Assembly (NCBI GenBank): GCA_036365145.1
Contig: JAEOAD010002279.1
Coordinates: 3,591,001 to 3,655,000, forward strand
Reading direction: 5' to 3'
From: Orientallactaga sibirica
Taxonomy: Eukaryota > Chordata > Mammalia > Rodentia > Dipodidae
Length of the DNA stretch: 64,000 nt
Positions within the stretch are counted from its first letter, which is position 1, and each line of letters starts with the position of its first letter. The notes beneath the pieces are model-generated. The model searched no databases. It was not told the origin of the DNA and was given only the letters and a program-made list of their open reading frames with translations. Made by a program: the position numbers and the translations under genes. Shown here piece by piece: positions 63,745-64,000 of this stretch.

Positions 63745-64000
63745 CTAGGGTGGTGGTGTGATGGGGGTGTCCCCCATAAACTTAGGGGTTCTGAATGCTG
63801 GGTCCCCAGCTGGTGGAGATTTGGGAATTAACACCTCCTGGAGGCAGTGTATTGTTGGGGGCGGGTTTATGGGTGGTATAGCCAGTGTCCCTTGTCAATG
63901 TTGGGCACACTCTCCTGTCGCTGTTATCCATCTGATGTTGGCCAGGGGGTGATGTCCACCCTCTGCTCATGCCATCAGTTTCCCCTGCCATCATGGAGCT
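63745..64000 (+). mobile_element. MaLR-type LTR fragment, cut by the window edge
   Basis: Text such as GGAGATTTGGGAATTAACAC, GAGGCAGTGTATTGTTGGGG and TTGGGCACACTCTCCTG is typical of rodent ERVL-MaLR (MT/ORR1-like) LTRs. Non-coding. Confidence 0.55.

Overview
This is nuclear DNA from a rodent. It contains vertebrate split genes with GT/AG introns and is very dense in short retroposons. Two SINE families dominate. One is a 7SL-derived B1-type family. The other is a tRNA-derived family whose head matches B2 and which carries Pol III A and B boxes; it is called tSINE here. The B1 consensus ('gaggccaccctgagactacatagtgaattccaggtcagcct') is not the mouse or rat form. From memory it fits a dipodoid rodent such as the jerboa Jaculus, but this is inference and no search was run.

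Region 1-20.2 kb is intergenic DNA upstream of DHCR24. It is mostly SINEs, with an L1 3' fragment, a MaLR-like LTR piece, a 255-bp purine tract and islands of unique sequence. No exon was found there. Region 20.2-20.6 kb is a CpG-rich TATA-less promoter with three CCAAT-type boxes and GC boxes. Region 20,637-46,908 (+) holds the complete DHCR24 coding region in nine exons. Every splice site is canonical, and the exons sum to 1551 nt (516 codons plus stop). The 3' UTR runs to about 49.15 kb and is free of SINEs. Region 49.2-59.4 kb is intergenic and repeat-rich, with fragments of old L1. Region 59,429-63,554 (-) holds five exons of CIMAP2 (LEXM/C1orf177), a protein with PGPG-Y repeats. The two genes lie tail to tail, as in human. 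The 5' part of CIMAP2 lies beyond the right edge.

DHCR24 is the desmosterol and sterol delta-24 reductase of cholesterol synthesis. CIMAP2 belongs to the SHIPPO/STPGR-repeat family of ciliary and flagellar microtubule proteins. Nothing in the sequence suggests a functional link between them.

tSINE subfamilies used below: 'a' has a body like CCCACGTAAGCCAGATGCAC. 'a2' is type a with an expanded B-box region and a head lacking one G. 'b' has a longer body with a second CGCACATG-type segment and a CCAATTCTC tail. 'c' has a body like CCCACGTTTAGCCAGATGC. 'c-dup' is type c with a duplicated B-box segment.

The most unusual signals are the following: (1) a SINE subfamily with a duplicated B box in three copies; (2) several places where two or three SINEs entered the same target, leaving three or four copies of one target site; (3) two stretches (4.6-6.06 kb and 27.35-27.86 kb) where SINE sequence is interleaved with unrelated sequence, probably an assembly or consensus artefact; (4) a minisatellite just inside DHCR24 intron 1; (5) a TGA stop that overlaps a good splice donor in the last visible CIMAP2 exon. 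No previously undescribed gene system was found.
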